NCBI GenBank assembly: GCA_020055645.1
Contig: CM034546.1
Span: 118,904,375-118,968,374, forward strand
Source of the DNA: Tomocerus qinae
Taxonomy: Eukaryota; Arthropoda; Collembola; Entomobryomorpha; Tomoceridae
Direction of reading: 5' to 3'
Length of the DNA: 64,000 nt
The translations under genes were made by a program, and so were the position numbers. Below the pieces are notes generated by a model, which worked only from the letters and a program-made list of their open reading frames with translations, was not told the origin of the DNA and searched no databases. Positions 13,911 through 26,993 of this stretch are shown in pieces; position 1 is the first letter of the stretch, and each line of letters opens with the position of its first letter.

Positions 13911-16420
13911 CCGGTCAAGTAGGTAGATCCGGAAATAGTAAAGTTGTCTGGGCACTCCATTGCCAAACTATTACTCGGATAGTATGCACTGTGTGCATGT
14001 GAGTATGAATTGGAGAATGCAAGTGTACGTGAACGCAATTATATTTAATGTGCAAAGTAAGTGTAAGTATAAATGAGACTGTATGAGTGCATGTAGAATG
14101 GCGGGTCAACATTTAGTATTAGAATGGAAAAGTTACTCCTCGGATGTCTGGACCGAATTGGAAGACATTGTTTGAATGTCTCTGGTATAAAAACATTGTG
14201 TGTTTAATGAGGGTGGTTTTAGTGTATGTAGGTAAACAAGTAAGTTTTAGATTAAGATAATATTAATTAGAGATATTTATTAGGTAGGAAAATCTCAAGG
14301 CGGCATGAAAAATTGTTTAGAATAAGACAAGAGAATGGAGATGACTTATAGACTTGGCTCTGAACAACACGAGAATTGTAATAAAAATGTATCTGTAATG
14401 ATAAGAAAGTACTGCTACATTACTCTCCTACCTGCATAGAGAAGCTATTCAGAATTTTTACTGATCTAGCACCCTAATACTATGATATAGTAATACATTA
14501 TAGACTCTTGTTATGAGAAATGCAGTTTTTAGTTAGTTTTTTAGTTAGTCTTATTTTACGCCTGTTTTGCATTAGTTTTGTTTTCTTTGCACTGATTAAG
14601 TTTCCCCTTCCACTTATTCTGAAAGCTATTTCGGCTAATTGTTATTCTTTTCGAGGTGGTCTTTAAAATATTTTGAGATACTCTAAATGGTTCTACTCTG
14701 ATTTTTTTCGCTACAAAATCACTCTTCATACCACCGTCTATATACCAAAATTATTACTCCAGCTTGTAGTCAGTAGTGAACCTACAGATTAGAATTAAAT
14801 CTACATTAAATTATTTTCGTATGAAAATACCAAATGGAGTTTAAAGGTGCGTGCACAGAGTATAAATTATGTGGATTAATTTATGAAAACATGATGACAT
14901 TTTAGAAAATAGAATATTCTCTGATACCTTCAAGAATTAAATGTCTCGTATAAGTGGTATGGATATGATATTGTGTTATGAGGTGATGTTGAGATAATTC
15001 TAAAAGAAAACACAAAGTTAGAGGATATTATCGATGATAAGTTGTCACCCATTAAAGGTCAGCAGCAATAAAAACAGAAAAGGGTCGAGAGAAACACATG
15101 TCATTATGTTATGGATGGTGCTGTATGTATAGGACTTATAGATAGCAATGGTGAGAGTCAGACGTTGGAAAGACAAGAATTGACAGACATGGCTAAGCTG
15201 TTAGCAGTTTTGAGATAACTTTGTTTATCTCTTGTTTTACACGAACACACACGATTCTTTGTTAATCCATTTGAAAGTCAATTTCCATTACTGATACTAT
15301 TCCCCCTTCCCTTCCTCAAGTTCTCCAGATTCCCTTCAAACTTTCAATACATACCAAATGCTTACTCTAACTACTTACAGAGTCTTCCTAATATACTATA
15401 TCCATCAACGTACTTACCAAACGAGGTCATCACAAATACGGTACTGGTAATCATCCCCTTTTTCTCTTGTTTCACAATCACTTTTGTTGTAAACTAAAGT
15501 AAAAATAATAATCATTAACTTCCGCTTTTGACCCCAGTGATATCTCCAAGGAATATTTGTAGACCTTGGCTACTTTGCCTGTTGATGCTCACCAACTAGA
15601 AAACTATTTCTAGTTTGACCTCTCTGGTGCAACCATCTTAATTCAACTTACGCTATCAGTTACAGATGATATTCAATTTTACTTTCATTGAAATACATTC
15701 TGAAGATATCATTTTTACTTTAAGCAAAATTTTACAGTCCAAAATAGTGTGGTCGATGGAAATGCATTATTTGTGGAATTTTATGGAATTATAATTGACG
15801 ACAATTTCATAATATATTTTCAGCACAAAGAGCACATGTATAATCTATTTACAGAAACTTACAGAAATATTGTATTCAATAAAATCCAGATGCAAACGTT
15901 GAATGAAACGTTCCCTAATTTAATGTGTGTACTTCCTAAACACATTTCTTCAAGTCTTTTTTTATCGTTTGCCACATGATTCATTTACTGCTTTCTAGTA
16001 TCATTGTCATCCTGCATGTAGTAGTGCAGACTCTGCAGACTGCATAAGGTACAATACAACGTACGTTGCCAAACCAAATACTATAATATGGACATTAAGC
16101 GTTTTCTGTCCAAAAAAGTAGTAAAATGAGTGAAGTCGCAAATAAATTAACTAGCGTAACAGAGGAAGAGTAATTACTCTTTAATGATATGCGAAATTGA
16201 GGATTATTGAAACGACTACTCTTAGGTTTCGAAATCATAACAAACAACCGTGACAAGTTTCACAACTTGGATTAAACAAGTCACAACATGACAATTTGAA
16301 GAATTGTAAACAGAGCAGTGGCATAATCCATTTTTTATGCATTCTTATGTCCGTGGTCTTGTATTGCTTTGTTTATTTGGAATAGGACTTAAAATCTTGG
16401 ATGAAAAATATTGAAAAACC

Positions 16421-16449
16421 TGCTAAACTTACATCATGAGAGTTTAGCA
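16421..16449. repeat. 9-bp inverted repeat at the edge of a duplication
   Basis: TGCTAAACT (16421-16429) and its exact reverse complement AGTTTAGCA (16441-16449) are separated by 11 bases. The right arm falls just inside the first copy of the tandem duplication that starts near 16434. The second copy does not preserve the arm exactly. Confidence 0.7.
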
Positions 16450-16710
16450 TTTTTAATTAATAAATCTTTAGTAATGCGAATTAAATTAATTAATTTGTTT
16501 AAAACAGCTTGTAAACCATTTTTATTTATTCTTATACAAATAATATACTGTATATACAACTTATACAGGTTAGTTTAGTATGTTTGTACATATGTAGGTA
16601 ATGCATCAAGACAAATCTATGGACATTAACAAGGTATAGTTTCACGGAGTGAGTTTTCCCGGATAACAGGTTTTGTGAAAGAAGCGTGAGGATATGGGAG
16701 ATAAATCTTT
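16434..16710. repeat. Diverged tandem duplication, copy 1
   Basis: This copy of about 277 bp runs from TCATGAGAGTTTAG to GAGATAAATCTTT and is followed immediately by a second copy. Shared landmarks in the same order are AAATCTTTAGTAAT, TAATTTGTTT, AAACAGCTTGT, GGTTAGTTTA, GCATCAAGACAAAT, GAGTTTTCCCGGA, AACAGGTTTTGT and AAGAAGCGTGAGGATATG. No reading frame is conserved between copies, so it looks like non-coding duplication. The family is unknown to me. Confidence 0.85.
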
Positions 16711-16967
16711 TCATGAGAGTTCAGAATTTTTTATTAATATATCTTTAGTAATTCGCATTGGATAAATTAATTTGTTTTAAACAGCTTGTCTACCATTTAG
16801 ATTTATTCGTATACAAATAATTTGTTGTACGTCCTACAGAAAAATAGGTTAGTTTATTTGCATCAAGACAAATTTAAGGAATCCACGAGGCATAGTTTCA
16901 TGGGGTGAGTTTTCCCGGAGAACAGGTTTTGTAAAAGAAGCGTGAGGATATGCGAGATAAATCTTTA
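16711..16967. repeat. Diverged tandem duplication, copy 2
   Basis: The second copy, about 257 bp, is head-to-tail with copy 1. It shares the same ordered landmarks but has many substitutions, and lacks roughly 22 bases that copy 1 carries after GGTTAGTTTA. Copy 2 ends at the same GAGATAAATCTTT and is then followed by unrelated GT-rich sequence. Confidence 0.85.
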
Positions 16968-19900
16968 TTTATTTATACTTTATAGTTCTTTGGTGTGCGT
17001 GTGCGTTTTGGTGAGTGTGTGTGTCGCGCCGTGTCAGTTGCAAGACTTCCTCGTTTGTTCGCGTCATTAAAAGAAAGATTTTTTGCAAGTTTTCTTATGT
17101 AAGCTTATAATGTAGAAGGAAAGATATAAGTGCTAATGTAACTCAAGAAGATGGAGAGTTTTTTCATTTCACTTCACTAAATTCGGTTCGGTTTCTCCTT
17201 GAGAGTAGATCGACACGTTTCATTTGGCCTTCCATTCTCTTTCCATACTGAGAATTACTCCTTAGAAATGGTACATATAGTAGTACATCTCTGTTTTATG
17301 TTATAGAGTCGAGCCATGTAGTGGGTAATGTACTTAGTGCCTGTGACTTGACTAGTGGAGATCACACCACACACACGGTACACTTTCTGCAGTTACCATT
17401 ATGTGACTTTCTTAGGTCTGTGTTAGTTTGTGTGTAGATGCAAGCAACCAGTTTTGTTCTAGAGAGAAGGCAAGGAAAAGGCTTCTTTTTCCTCTTTGTG
17501 ACAATGGCTCAATTTGGCACGCATCTATCTACACACTTTACACTTATCTGAACCTAAATGGTTTGTCTCCTAACAGCTCCCTTCACAAAACTCCATCCAG
17601 TAAAGTATGCTCGTCTCCCAGAGAAAAATGGCACACAGTTACATGAAATTTTCTCTATCTCTTGCCAATCTGTGTGTGGGCTTTGTCAACTCAAGTCATC
17701 TTCATCTCCGGAGGCGGACTCCACTTTCATTGGTTTAGGATGAGATTGGAACTAACTGGCACGTTATGGCAGGGCCTATATACTTATGACTCTGACCTAC
17801 TACAAACATAGTGTGAAATGATGTTGCACATATTCGTATAGTAAAGAATAGGAAGAGCTCGGAAGGCAGAGACAGACGAACCGACAAAGTGAACGGAACT
17901 TATTGTTAGCTACTTTAGAGATTTTAACTCGCTCTTTGATTTCTATCTCAGATTGGCCCTTTTCTCCCACTCAGATTGCACTTGTGGTTTCCAAACCATG
18001 AATAACTTTAGCGTGAACCAAATCTATTTCATACCAGACACAAACTTTTAACGGATTTTCTTTTTTAAACTAATCCTCTCAAGAAGATATACATCTCTAT
18101 TTAACAACTCGGTTAATACAAACTAATTCCTCCAGCCCTTATTCTCTCAGGATATTACTTTTAAAGTAGTAATAATGTGCTTAGTAATAATACCAGATTT
18201 ATAGCAAGTATTTGTATGCATAAGTCGTATTTTATTAAGATAACAAAACTCTTTGCTATATTTAATAAGTACTTCACTGTATGCTACTGTGTCTACCTAA
18301 AAGTAGTACAATTTATATCATCTCCAGTTCCGCGAGTGTATATTCATTGTGAAATTAGCTAATCAAAACAGTATAAAAAGGAAGTCTGTGGAAATTAACA
18401 CTAGAAAGTGATTCATCATATAAATATGACAGACATTAAATTGAAGATGTTTTATTTTTACGATTATTACCTTCAAGTACCCATTTTGTGCCCAAATAGA
18501 GAAAAATTCGTAGAAAAAGAGGGCATTCACGGCTTGGGTTTGTAGAACAGAAGAGTTCATACTTTCATTTGGTTCTCTGGTGTGTTGCTAGTATTTTATC
18601 TCTGTGTTCTACTCTAGTGTGGAGGTATATCGTGGATAATAGTGCCTAGTGTAACTGGGCCGTAGCCTTAAAGCCTATTTAGCAAGTGTTGCCTATTTCT
18701 TGTCCCATAAGTACAGATACGTCGGGAGTGCTACGCAAGGAAATGACATAATATGTACTGTAATATGACATGATAGTGTAAGGCAAATGCAAGTTAGCGT
18801 ACTATCTGTTTGATCGTGTCATACAGGAAACATAACAGAGCTACATTTGGTTTGTGCTCCCTCGCACTCTTCCATTGCAGAGCATACTACTCCATAACGT
18901 TCCGTAACATACACTTACCATCAGCAGTAAAATAAAGCAGAGGAAAAAGTTATTTTAAGTCTTAAAAGTCCCATAAAGCGAGAGAAAAGTGCAGTTTTCA
19001 TGCAAATTCCCTCTCAGCGGGGATCAATTATTTCGACACAGACTACGGCCTATCTCCTATATCCTTTTGCAATAAATACAGACATTTCCCTACCGTACAT
19101 ACCTCGATGTTATAAGCATCCCTACGCAATCCCAAGTAGCAGTTAGAGTATAACAAGTTAATGCACTGTACTGTTATTCTATCTCTTATTATTATTACTA
19201 TCCGAAGAACAGAAACTACTGCATCGCACCGTATTCACTCTCATCACTGCCTCCAGTGACTAAATTCATTCCTCACTATACTATTTCCTCGTAACCTAAT
19301 ACAACTACTTACTATACCATTATCCCAGTGCCTAAAGTTAACCAGAGAAAAACCAAAGTGTTTCTATCGTTATTATTCAAACTCTGAGTTCCGTCCGTAC
19401 TACTTCGGTTCACTACGTGCATTCATCCTTCGTAGATACATACTTCCCTTTTATTCTTTTAATGTCTCCTAGCACGAGTCACACAGTCAGGTTCAACCGT
19501 TCAGCTCAGCAGTCCTTTCCTTGTCAGCAGCATCAGCATTGCGAAAAATTGTCCAAACCGACGACTTGTAGTAGCGAGATGGGAGGAACTCCCAAACTCT
19601 CTTTCTCTCCCGACAACAGTCAAGAGTTGAAACATAAAAAACCCAAAGTGCTATGCTATAAGCGACAGAAACACCCTGCAAACACCACTCCTCTCTATAC
19701 AACTATATAAATTCCATACCTATATACATTCCTGGGTAGTTAACAGTAGTAAGCTGAACCACCACCCTGCAGGCTACTACATTAGATTACATTGCTTTAC
19801 ATCGCAATGTATTGTATTGCTGCATTAGATTATATTAAGCGTTCATTGGGAAGCATTTGTCCTTTACTAGTCGACTGGTACTATACCAAGTTCAACTAGG

Positions 19901-22900
19901 CAGAATATCGACAGCCAAACCAAGAACACTATTCTAGTCTCCATTTATTCTCTATCTACTAATGCTTACATACACTCATCGTCAGTAGTCATTACCACAT
20001 TCATGTCGAATTTAGAATAGACATCTACATTGACAACGACATCCCGATAGACTTTAGAATTCCGGTTACAACCCTATACGACAAAATGCAGAGACCACAC
20101 AAAATTACGTACACACAACACGCTACACATATTCGGATACTAAAACAGCCGATAGTTACACCTAAATCGACACATCTCCTACTTGAAAAGGAAAAGTAAA
20201 CTACTAAGAAAAGTCTTGTCTTTAATTTAGAACATAGAGAAATGGAGAATAGATAAATGCGTATAGTATACACATGTAAGGGATGAAATGGTTATATTCT
20301 ACCTATCAAGAATGAGATATATGCCCAGAATGGGCAATTGTCCAACAACCATTGTTAAGTGCCGAAATTTTATTTTATCTTTGGACTAACTTGAGTTAGT
20401 TGCTGTTGAGGCTAGAGAGGACAACCAACTTCTAGCTTGTCTACTTGTACTAGGAAGGGTTGGAGGACTCCAGTTAGGTATTTACTGGTAAACAGATAGA
20501 TATATTACTACACAGTTTACAAAGTCCTGTATCTGTAGAGCATACATAAATAAGTATAATGTAGCGATAGACAAAGACAAAAAATATCCCAAAAAACACA
20601 GATCTTTAAATCAAATCAACTAAAAGCCAAAGTGCACTATCTACTGTAGTGGTACATACCTAGAATATACTACATACTCGACGCAATAGAAAGCACGTCT
20701 CCCACACAAACAATCGTAAGACTCACAGAGTTTACATGTAGTAGTACGACAAGATAATACTGTCCTTGTGTTGCATCGTAATGTGCTTAGGTACCTACTT
20801 GGTAATGTAATGTAATGCAATACGATTGTGGAAATGCGTGAGAATGTGTGTAAGGTATGTCTAGGCGAGATAGAAAAGGAGAGACACAATTCTTTCGTTG
20901 AAAAAAGAGAGCAAAGGAAATAGCAACGTAAAGTCTACTAAAACAAAATAAAGGATATCTCTGCGTTGCCTGTGTGTGTTCTACTCTTACTAATCCTTCC
21001 CTTTAGCTCTCTCCGCTTCTCTACGTTATCTTCCTCTTCATAGCCTGTAGTTCAGTTTTAGTTAGTTCTGTTGGCTTGGCATGCCATTGGCCTGGGATGA
21101 GTTGACTTGGCTTTGACTTTGGCAACCGAAAGACATCATAAAGTTCAATTCCCTGTCCACAACCAGAAATAATAATACATTATTTCTTGTTGGAATAGTG
21201 CATGTATGTCTGTAGTCGGAGATATCAGTTTACACTCAACTCTCTGTGCGCACAATAATATATCTCTCATGTCCGTGACTCAGGGTAGTTAACTGCCTAC
21301 CTATGCACAATATAGTACCAATACCTATATCAATATTTAACTGCCTTTACCTATATACACAATACATATATTTGAGCATCTCCGGTACTACAATAATTTT
21401 GCTCTACTTCCTCAAATTGTACCTAAAAACTAAAAAGAGGATAGAAAATACATTTATACGGGCTTAATTGGTAGATTACTGTATTATTTTATATAAAATA
21501 GTATTCTTGTCATCGTTATCAAGTATTTTTTTATTTTGGATACTCGTTTAAATGTCCCTATGTGTAGATTTTGTATGTTTGTGCCTGAAATGGAACATTT
21601 TTATGTAGTTTTGTTTATTTTGTCAATTCTGCAGTATAGTTTTAGGTATATAAAGCGATAGAGAATTTATAAGACTAGAGTTTGTGTAAGACATCCCATC
21701 GCGTGGAATGGAATGAGTGAATGCTACCTCCGATAAAGAATGATGTTGTCAATGGCTTCCTCTCCTCTTTCTAAGATACGATGACATTTTTCTTCTTGGC
21801 TAGTTTTAGTAGATCAGAAAATTTTATTTAATGCGAGAGCGAAAGTCGCTTTGACTGATACACATTTTTCTCGCTCTATTTGTTTCGCCTTGGAGTTGGA
21901 GTGAATGACAAAAACATGCGTCATGCTTTCTGCTGTTTTATTCCTACTTACTCGGAGTTTTTTTACTAGTATATCTATCATAAACTATTATTGTAGTATA
22001 TAGGAAGATTTTCCTTACAAAGGTGGCTATGGGATTCTTTTGGAAGGAGACGACACAATCTTGGTCTAGACATTTATCTTCTCCATTCGAATATTCATAG
22101 GACAATACAAAATTTTGAATGTGTCTGCAATCTTTGAGAAAAGTCTTAGTAAACATAAGTCAAGCAGCATATAAATAAAATGCAGAAGGAAAGTAACATT
22201 TCGTCTTGAATTAATCTGAATTACTTATAGTATGTCCAACCATAAGTATGTCAAATCATATGCAGTGGTAGTCGCAACGTCATCACATTGACTAGAAAAT
22301 ATATTAGATAAAATTACAATAAATTATCTTAGTCTAATAAACACTAATAAGATACAGATAAATATGGAGGGATGCCTAATGGAGTTCTATAAGGAAGATG
22401 TAAATAAAAGTATCGAAGAGGAACGAAGCCAAAAACGTGCCTTTGGCATTTGAGGGCTACATGTGTGATATAAAGTAAAACAGAGGAGTGTATTGTCCAT
22501 AAGTTGAAGGAAAAGCAATTCCTAGAGGCAGAGTAGACAAAATTGGATGACAGAATAAAAGAGACAAGAGAGTTGAAGAAAAAGGGGAAAGAGTGGAAAG
22601 GAAATTACGATGCAGGTCCTATAGGTGGAATGCCTGGGGGAATCTGGTGAGAAATGATTTATTTCTCCAAAGATACCTTTATCATTTGACATGTGGGATA
22701 TGCTCCTCCGATAGAATGGGATAAAACACAATAGAAGAGAAAAAACACTCTCACTAAGTCACTACGATATCATATCTGCGATACAATGCAATAAGAAAAA
22801 AATCTTTCTCCTCCTGTTACTTCACTATCAACTCAATTTAACTCAACTAACAATAAGTTAGACGACTGACTTAGCTCGGGCATTGTGCTCCACACTGTCC

Positions 22901-24380
22901 TCTCTCTGTTCTTCTATGTATTGAGCATTGCATTACTAGGACATAAATTCCAACACAAGTTCATCCTACAGACAGATGACATTATATTCACAACAGAGTC
23001 GCGCACAAAGAAAAGAAATCCACTACAGTACAATAAATGCCCGGAGGAATAGCAACAAGGTGAGTGCAGGACAAGAAACAAGAAGATGTTGCTATTAAGC
23101 AGTAAATCCGCAGCTAAATCCCAAATCAAAGGCAGCGGACCAAACCAAGTCAACATCCTTTAGCTACTTTCCTTATTTACTGACTGCACCCTGTGATGCG
23201 ATCTCATGCACTGGGATGTATACCTAAAACACAAAGGACACTGTCACATCTCACAGAATAGACTAATCAGACAATTTCATATGAGACGATAAGCCGGCTT
23301 TCTCGATTTCATTGTCATTTATTTATTCCGCTCTCCGTCTCCCTTTCCCATCACTCTATCTCCACTATTATGCATTATGAAGTGTGAATGAATCAGTTGA
23401 GGCGAATAGAACCTAAATTATGATTAATGAATTAGGGGGAGGAACTCACGGAGCCCCCTTCTCTCCGTCATAATGCAGTTCACTCCATATACACAACGGT
23501 CCCATCACTTCAAAATTTAAAATCCAATGAGCAAGCCCAATTTACATCTAGGATCTTCCAACACACAACATCACATTACAGATGTACCCTGCCATATCAT
23601 GTCATTTATGCATGTTTAGTTTTAACGAGAAACTACTCTCTGCCTAATGTTATTCCATTTTCTATTTGTGTACACGTTCACATTTCACATGGCCCTGCCA
23701 TTGCTCTCGGTGCCTAATGGATGAGACCTGTCTCGATCTGTCCCACTCTAAATCCCTATGTTGGTACAACATGTGTTGTTACAATTTGTTTCTTGTAAAT
23801 TATATCTCTCAATTCACCATACCCGACATTCTCTATTCAAAATTAAACTCATTGAAATGCACAGTCAATACAAATACATGTTTTATTATAGTATACACTT
23901 TTGACCTTCACATTCATAGGTATGATAATTATTTCATGACAAAAGGCATCAACTCGCTACCTTCATTACCACGTCACTATGTCATTAGTCAAACGTTACA
24001 CAACTGTTAATGTTGCGTCTTCAAATTGTTGACTTGCAGTTTTATAGATTGTTAGACATGGAAATGTAAATGAATTAATTAGCTTTTTATTATGTTATTT
24101 TCCCTTAGATCAAAGGAAACCATTAGTTTTAAAGTTAGTTTTAGTTTATGGCTAGTTTTAGCTTTATAGTTATTTAGTTAGTTTTATAATGAAGCAATTG
24201 TTGAATGCTACCCGTTTACCCCTAAAGTGGTACTAAAATATTGGCTACTGATGTGAATTCAGCATCTCACACAAAGCAAAATGAAGACCTGTAACTGAAT
24301 TTTATTCTGTAGCTAATCATATTTTTTACAAACCTAGAAACATGGATGTTATAACATCTCTCACAAGAAACTTATTTAGA
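16968..24380. other. Non-coding flank, no gene recognised
   Basis: AT-rich with short GT-rich (about 16992-17024), TTAT and TAATG microsatellite seeds. Open frames reach at most 114 codons (23666-24010 plus) and that frame's Cys/His-rich, low-complexity product has no recognisable zinc-finger spacing. A stretch near 24123-24192 repeats TTAGTTTT words. No RNA gene or transposon terminus was identified. Confidence 0.5.
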
Positions 24381-24420
24381 CCAATTTTGCCCAATATAGT
24401 CCAACTTAGTCCAAAATTCC
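24381..24420. repeat. 10-bp tandem repeat, four units
   Basis: Four 10-bp units in strict phase: CCAATTTTGC, CCAATATAGT, CCAACTTAGT and CCAAAATTCC, preceded by TTTAGA. The unit resembles the CCAATTTGGA units of the array at 6821-6938, so the two may be copies of one dispersed 10-bp family. Confidence 0.75.
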
Positions 24421-26834
24421 TTAACATCAACATTTCGCTCAATATCGAAAAATGCTTCCCTAGTTAGAGTTTTTGAATAAATTTTGCTTCGTATATTTCA
24501 TCTTCGGGTCATTCTGCAGCTGAGTGGAGCTGGGTTAAGTCTTCTGAGGTTAGATAAGAATATTGGCAATGAATTTTTTATGTATGCATTATCTAAAGAG
24601 TAAAACGCCTGTCTGGCCAATTCTTTTATCATAAAAGAATGGGAGTAACTACTGTGCCTACTTTTGCTGTCGGAGGCTATGACTCGAAGAATAGTTACAA
24701 GCCGAGTAAGTGTGCAGTAAAATTTTTGCAGGCAAACAAACACTTTAAACCTTCAACAAAGGACATAAGTACTGGAAATGCAACCATTTTACCCAACACT
24801 TCAACAAAGAGATGTATATTACATAACATTACTGTGATTGTTATTGTATTTAATTCTGTTAAAATTAGAATTTAATTTGATATAGTTCTAAGAAAATTGA
24901 TCTGTCAAATCTACATAATTATAGGACACTTCGGCTTACTATAGTACGACGTACAATAAACTTACAGAATAATATTTGTTTTCTTTTGTCGTTTCAATTT
25001 TAATGAATGCAAGTAGTATACTCCGAATTCATGAGAGTAGATTGTCGCTAGAAGAGTAAAAGTATTCTAGGCATGTACACAATGCAAATCCCAATCACAA
25101 GTTAGATTACTGGTTGTGTCAACTGATTGCAAGTTTATCCCAAGTTGAGTCCCCTATTCGTTCTACTTGTTATTTTTGGCAGGAAGTGTCTTCTCTCAAT
25201 TACACAATAAAACACGGTGGCACTCTACTGCAATGAACTGCAAGGCCAAGTCTTGCCGAGGTCTATCAACCTCCCACTTACTCAATTATAATATTACTGA
25301 GTTACTAAACTAGCGTATAAGAGTAGCAGTACACTAGAATCAGTGAAACAGAAGAAGAGGATGAGTTACACGGTAGACTAGTTATTTACACAGAGTCAGT
25401 GACTGTAAATATAGATCCAATGTCGATATACATTGAGAAGGTGTGTAGTAGTAGTTGAATGGAGAGCGAGGGAATTCCTTGGCAGATGTATAATATTTCC
25501 AGATAGTGAAAGTGACACAACAGTAATAGTAATATAGCATTCATCTGCTAATTATTTTTGTAATCCATTCACGTCTCCCTTTTGTTTGTGTTTGCTTCAA
25601 AGACTGCACTGTGTGCCAAGTTACGGGAAGAGACTCTTTCCAGCTCACTCAGATGTAAAAGGAGGAAGAAACTCAGACTCATATCTTTCTATATCTCTCC
25701 ATCTTTATGTCTATCCAGACGCATTCGTTCCATTACATTGCTAAAATGTGGACAAAGTCGACAATAGGGACTTTTTTATTTCACCTTCCTTCCAAATCTT
25801 TCCATCTGTCTATACATTATCAACGGTGCTTTATGTTATCAGTACATTTACTAGCGCGTCATGGAATCCAGTTCTGCCTTTCATTTGTTTAGGCTCTGCC
25901 TTGCATTTCTTTCGGTTTACTAGAAACTGACAACAAGTATAGAAACGTCAGCTGAATTTGTATTAAAGATTTGCAGTACCAAAAGAGCAACGGAAGAGTA
26001 GTGTGTGGATTCTTCCCCATTCTCATATAAAGCCAACTGATTTTCTATAGTGGATTTCTTCTGTGTTGTTTCCCTACACCCATAAATACATAAATACATC
26101 AAGAAAGACGTATAGACAACTTTATATCTTTAGTAAACATGCCTTACGCTGCTCCTGTAAATATGGGCAGAGTCTATATACACATTTGGAGGAGACTCAA
26201 GACATAGGTAGACTCCTTCAAATATTGCGAGACAAGTCACTGAAATTCTTCTCAGCTTGAATTGAATCAGTTCTTATATCTTGACTTAGCTCTTGGCTAC
26301 GCTTACTCTTTAACTTATTTCTGCAGTCAATCCAAGATCTACAGTTGTCTACCCGTCAGACCGTCAGTTTTGATTTTCCGATCCCAGCTGGTTCCAACCA
26401 CGCTTCTTAGCCACTACCTACCTTTTGCTCCCTCAAAATCTTCTAGTATTACCTAAACTCTCCAGACTTTCGTATCTACACTTGCATTCCTATCTTAAGC
26501 TGTGTATCTGTAGTTTCTATGCTCTAACTTCAACGATCTCTTCCTGGAACGCAGATGAACCTTTATACTCGCATATAGGTAGTAATCTCACTTTTATCAT
26601 GGCTTAGGCCCTTTAGCCCTTTTGCATTAGCTATTAGCCCAGTGCCATTACAGGTGTATTTTTCGCCAGTAATAGTCCAAAGGTCAAAACAATCTAGTAA
26701 CATAAATATTATATGCAAATTATGTCTTAAGAAATTATGAAGATACTATTAAAAAATCTGGGGCGATCTTCCCTCAGAAATGAACAAATATTCATTTCAA
26801 ATATTCATAATTCAATACGGTATCAGCACATAAT
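24421..26834. other. Non-coding flank, no gene recognised
   Basis: No frame with recognisable protein features. A 78-codon plus frame at 24639-24875 and an antisense frame over part of it give no family signal. Nothing else stands out before the array that starts at 26835. Confidence 0.5.
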
Positions 26835-26993
26835 CTCCCGTACTAGAAAACCTCCCCTAATAGATTTTCTAATAGGGAGATTGTCTAACGGGGAGATTTT
26901 CCAATAGGGAGATTGTCTAACGGTGAGATTTTCCAATAGGGAGATTGTCTAACGGGGAGATTTTCCAATAGGGGAAATTTTCTAATACGGGAG
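26835..26993. repeat. 16-bp repeat array with inverted flanks
   Basis: The core is a 32-bp unit repeated three times from 26875, 26907 and 26939, with one substitution. Each unit divides into two 16-bp halves, GGGAGATTGTCTAACG and GGGAGATTTTCCAATA. Degenerate halves continue on both sides (GATTTTCTAATA to the left, GGGGAAATTTTCTAATA to the right). The left end (26835-26850, CTCCCGTACTAGAAAA) is the reverse complement of the right end (26978-26993, TTTTCTAATACGGGAG) at 15 of 16 positions. The whole block can thus fold as a large imperfect palindrome. It is perhaps a foldback or MITE-like terminus or a small satellite seed; I do not recognise the family. Confidence 0.85.

Larger units (their letters stand above)
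6939..16420. other. Non-coding flank, small repeats only
   Basis: No convincing gene. Open frames of 60-100 codons occur on both strands (for example 7724-8029 plus and 11644-11931 minus) but overlap antisense frames and lack any motif. Local features are a CATTT-rich pyrimidine tract (12331-12382) and a hairpin cluster (13891-13930). Otherwise it is plain AT-rich sequence with runs of TTAGT-type words around 14.5 kb. Confidence 0.5.

Noticed and set aside
26859-26993. CRISPR-like array
   Set aside because: The repeats are directly adjacent without unique spacers and the sequence is eukaryotic; it is a tandem repeat.
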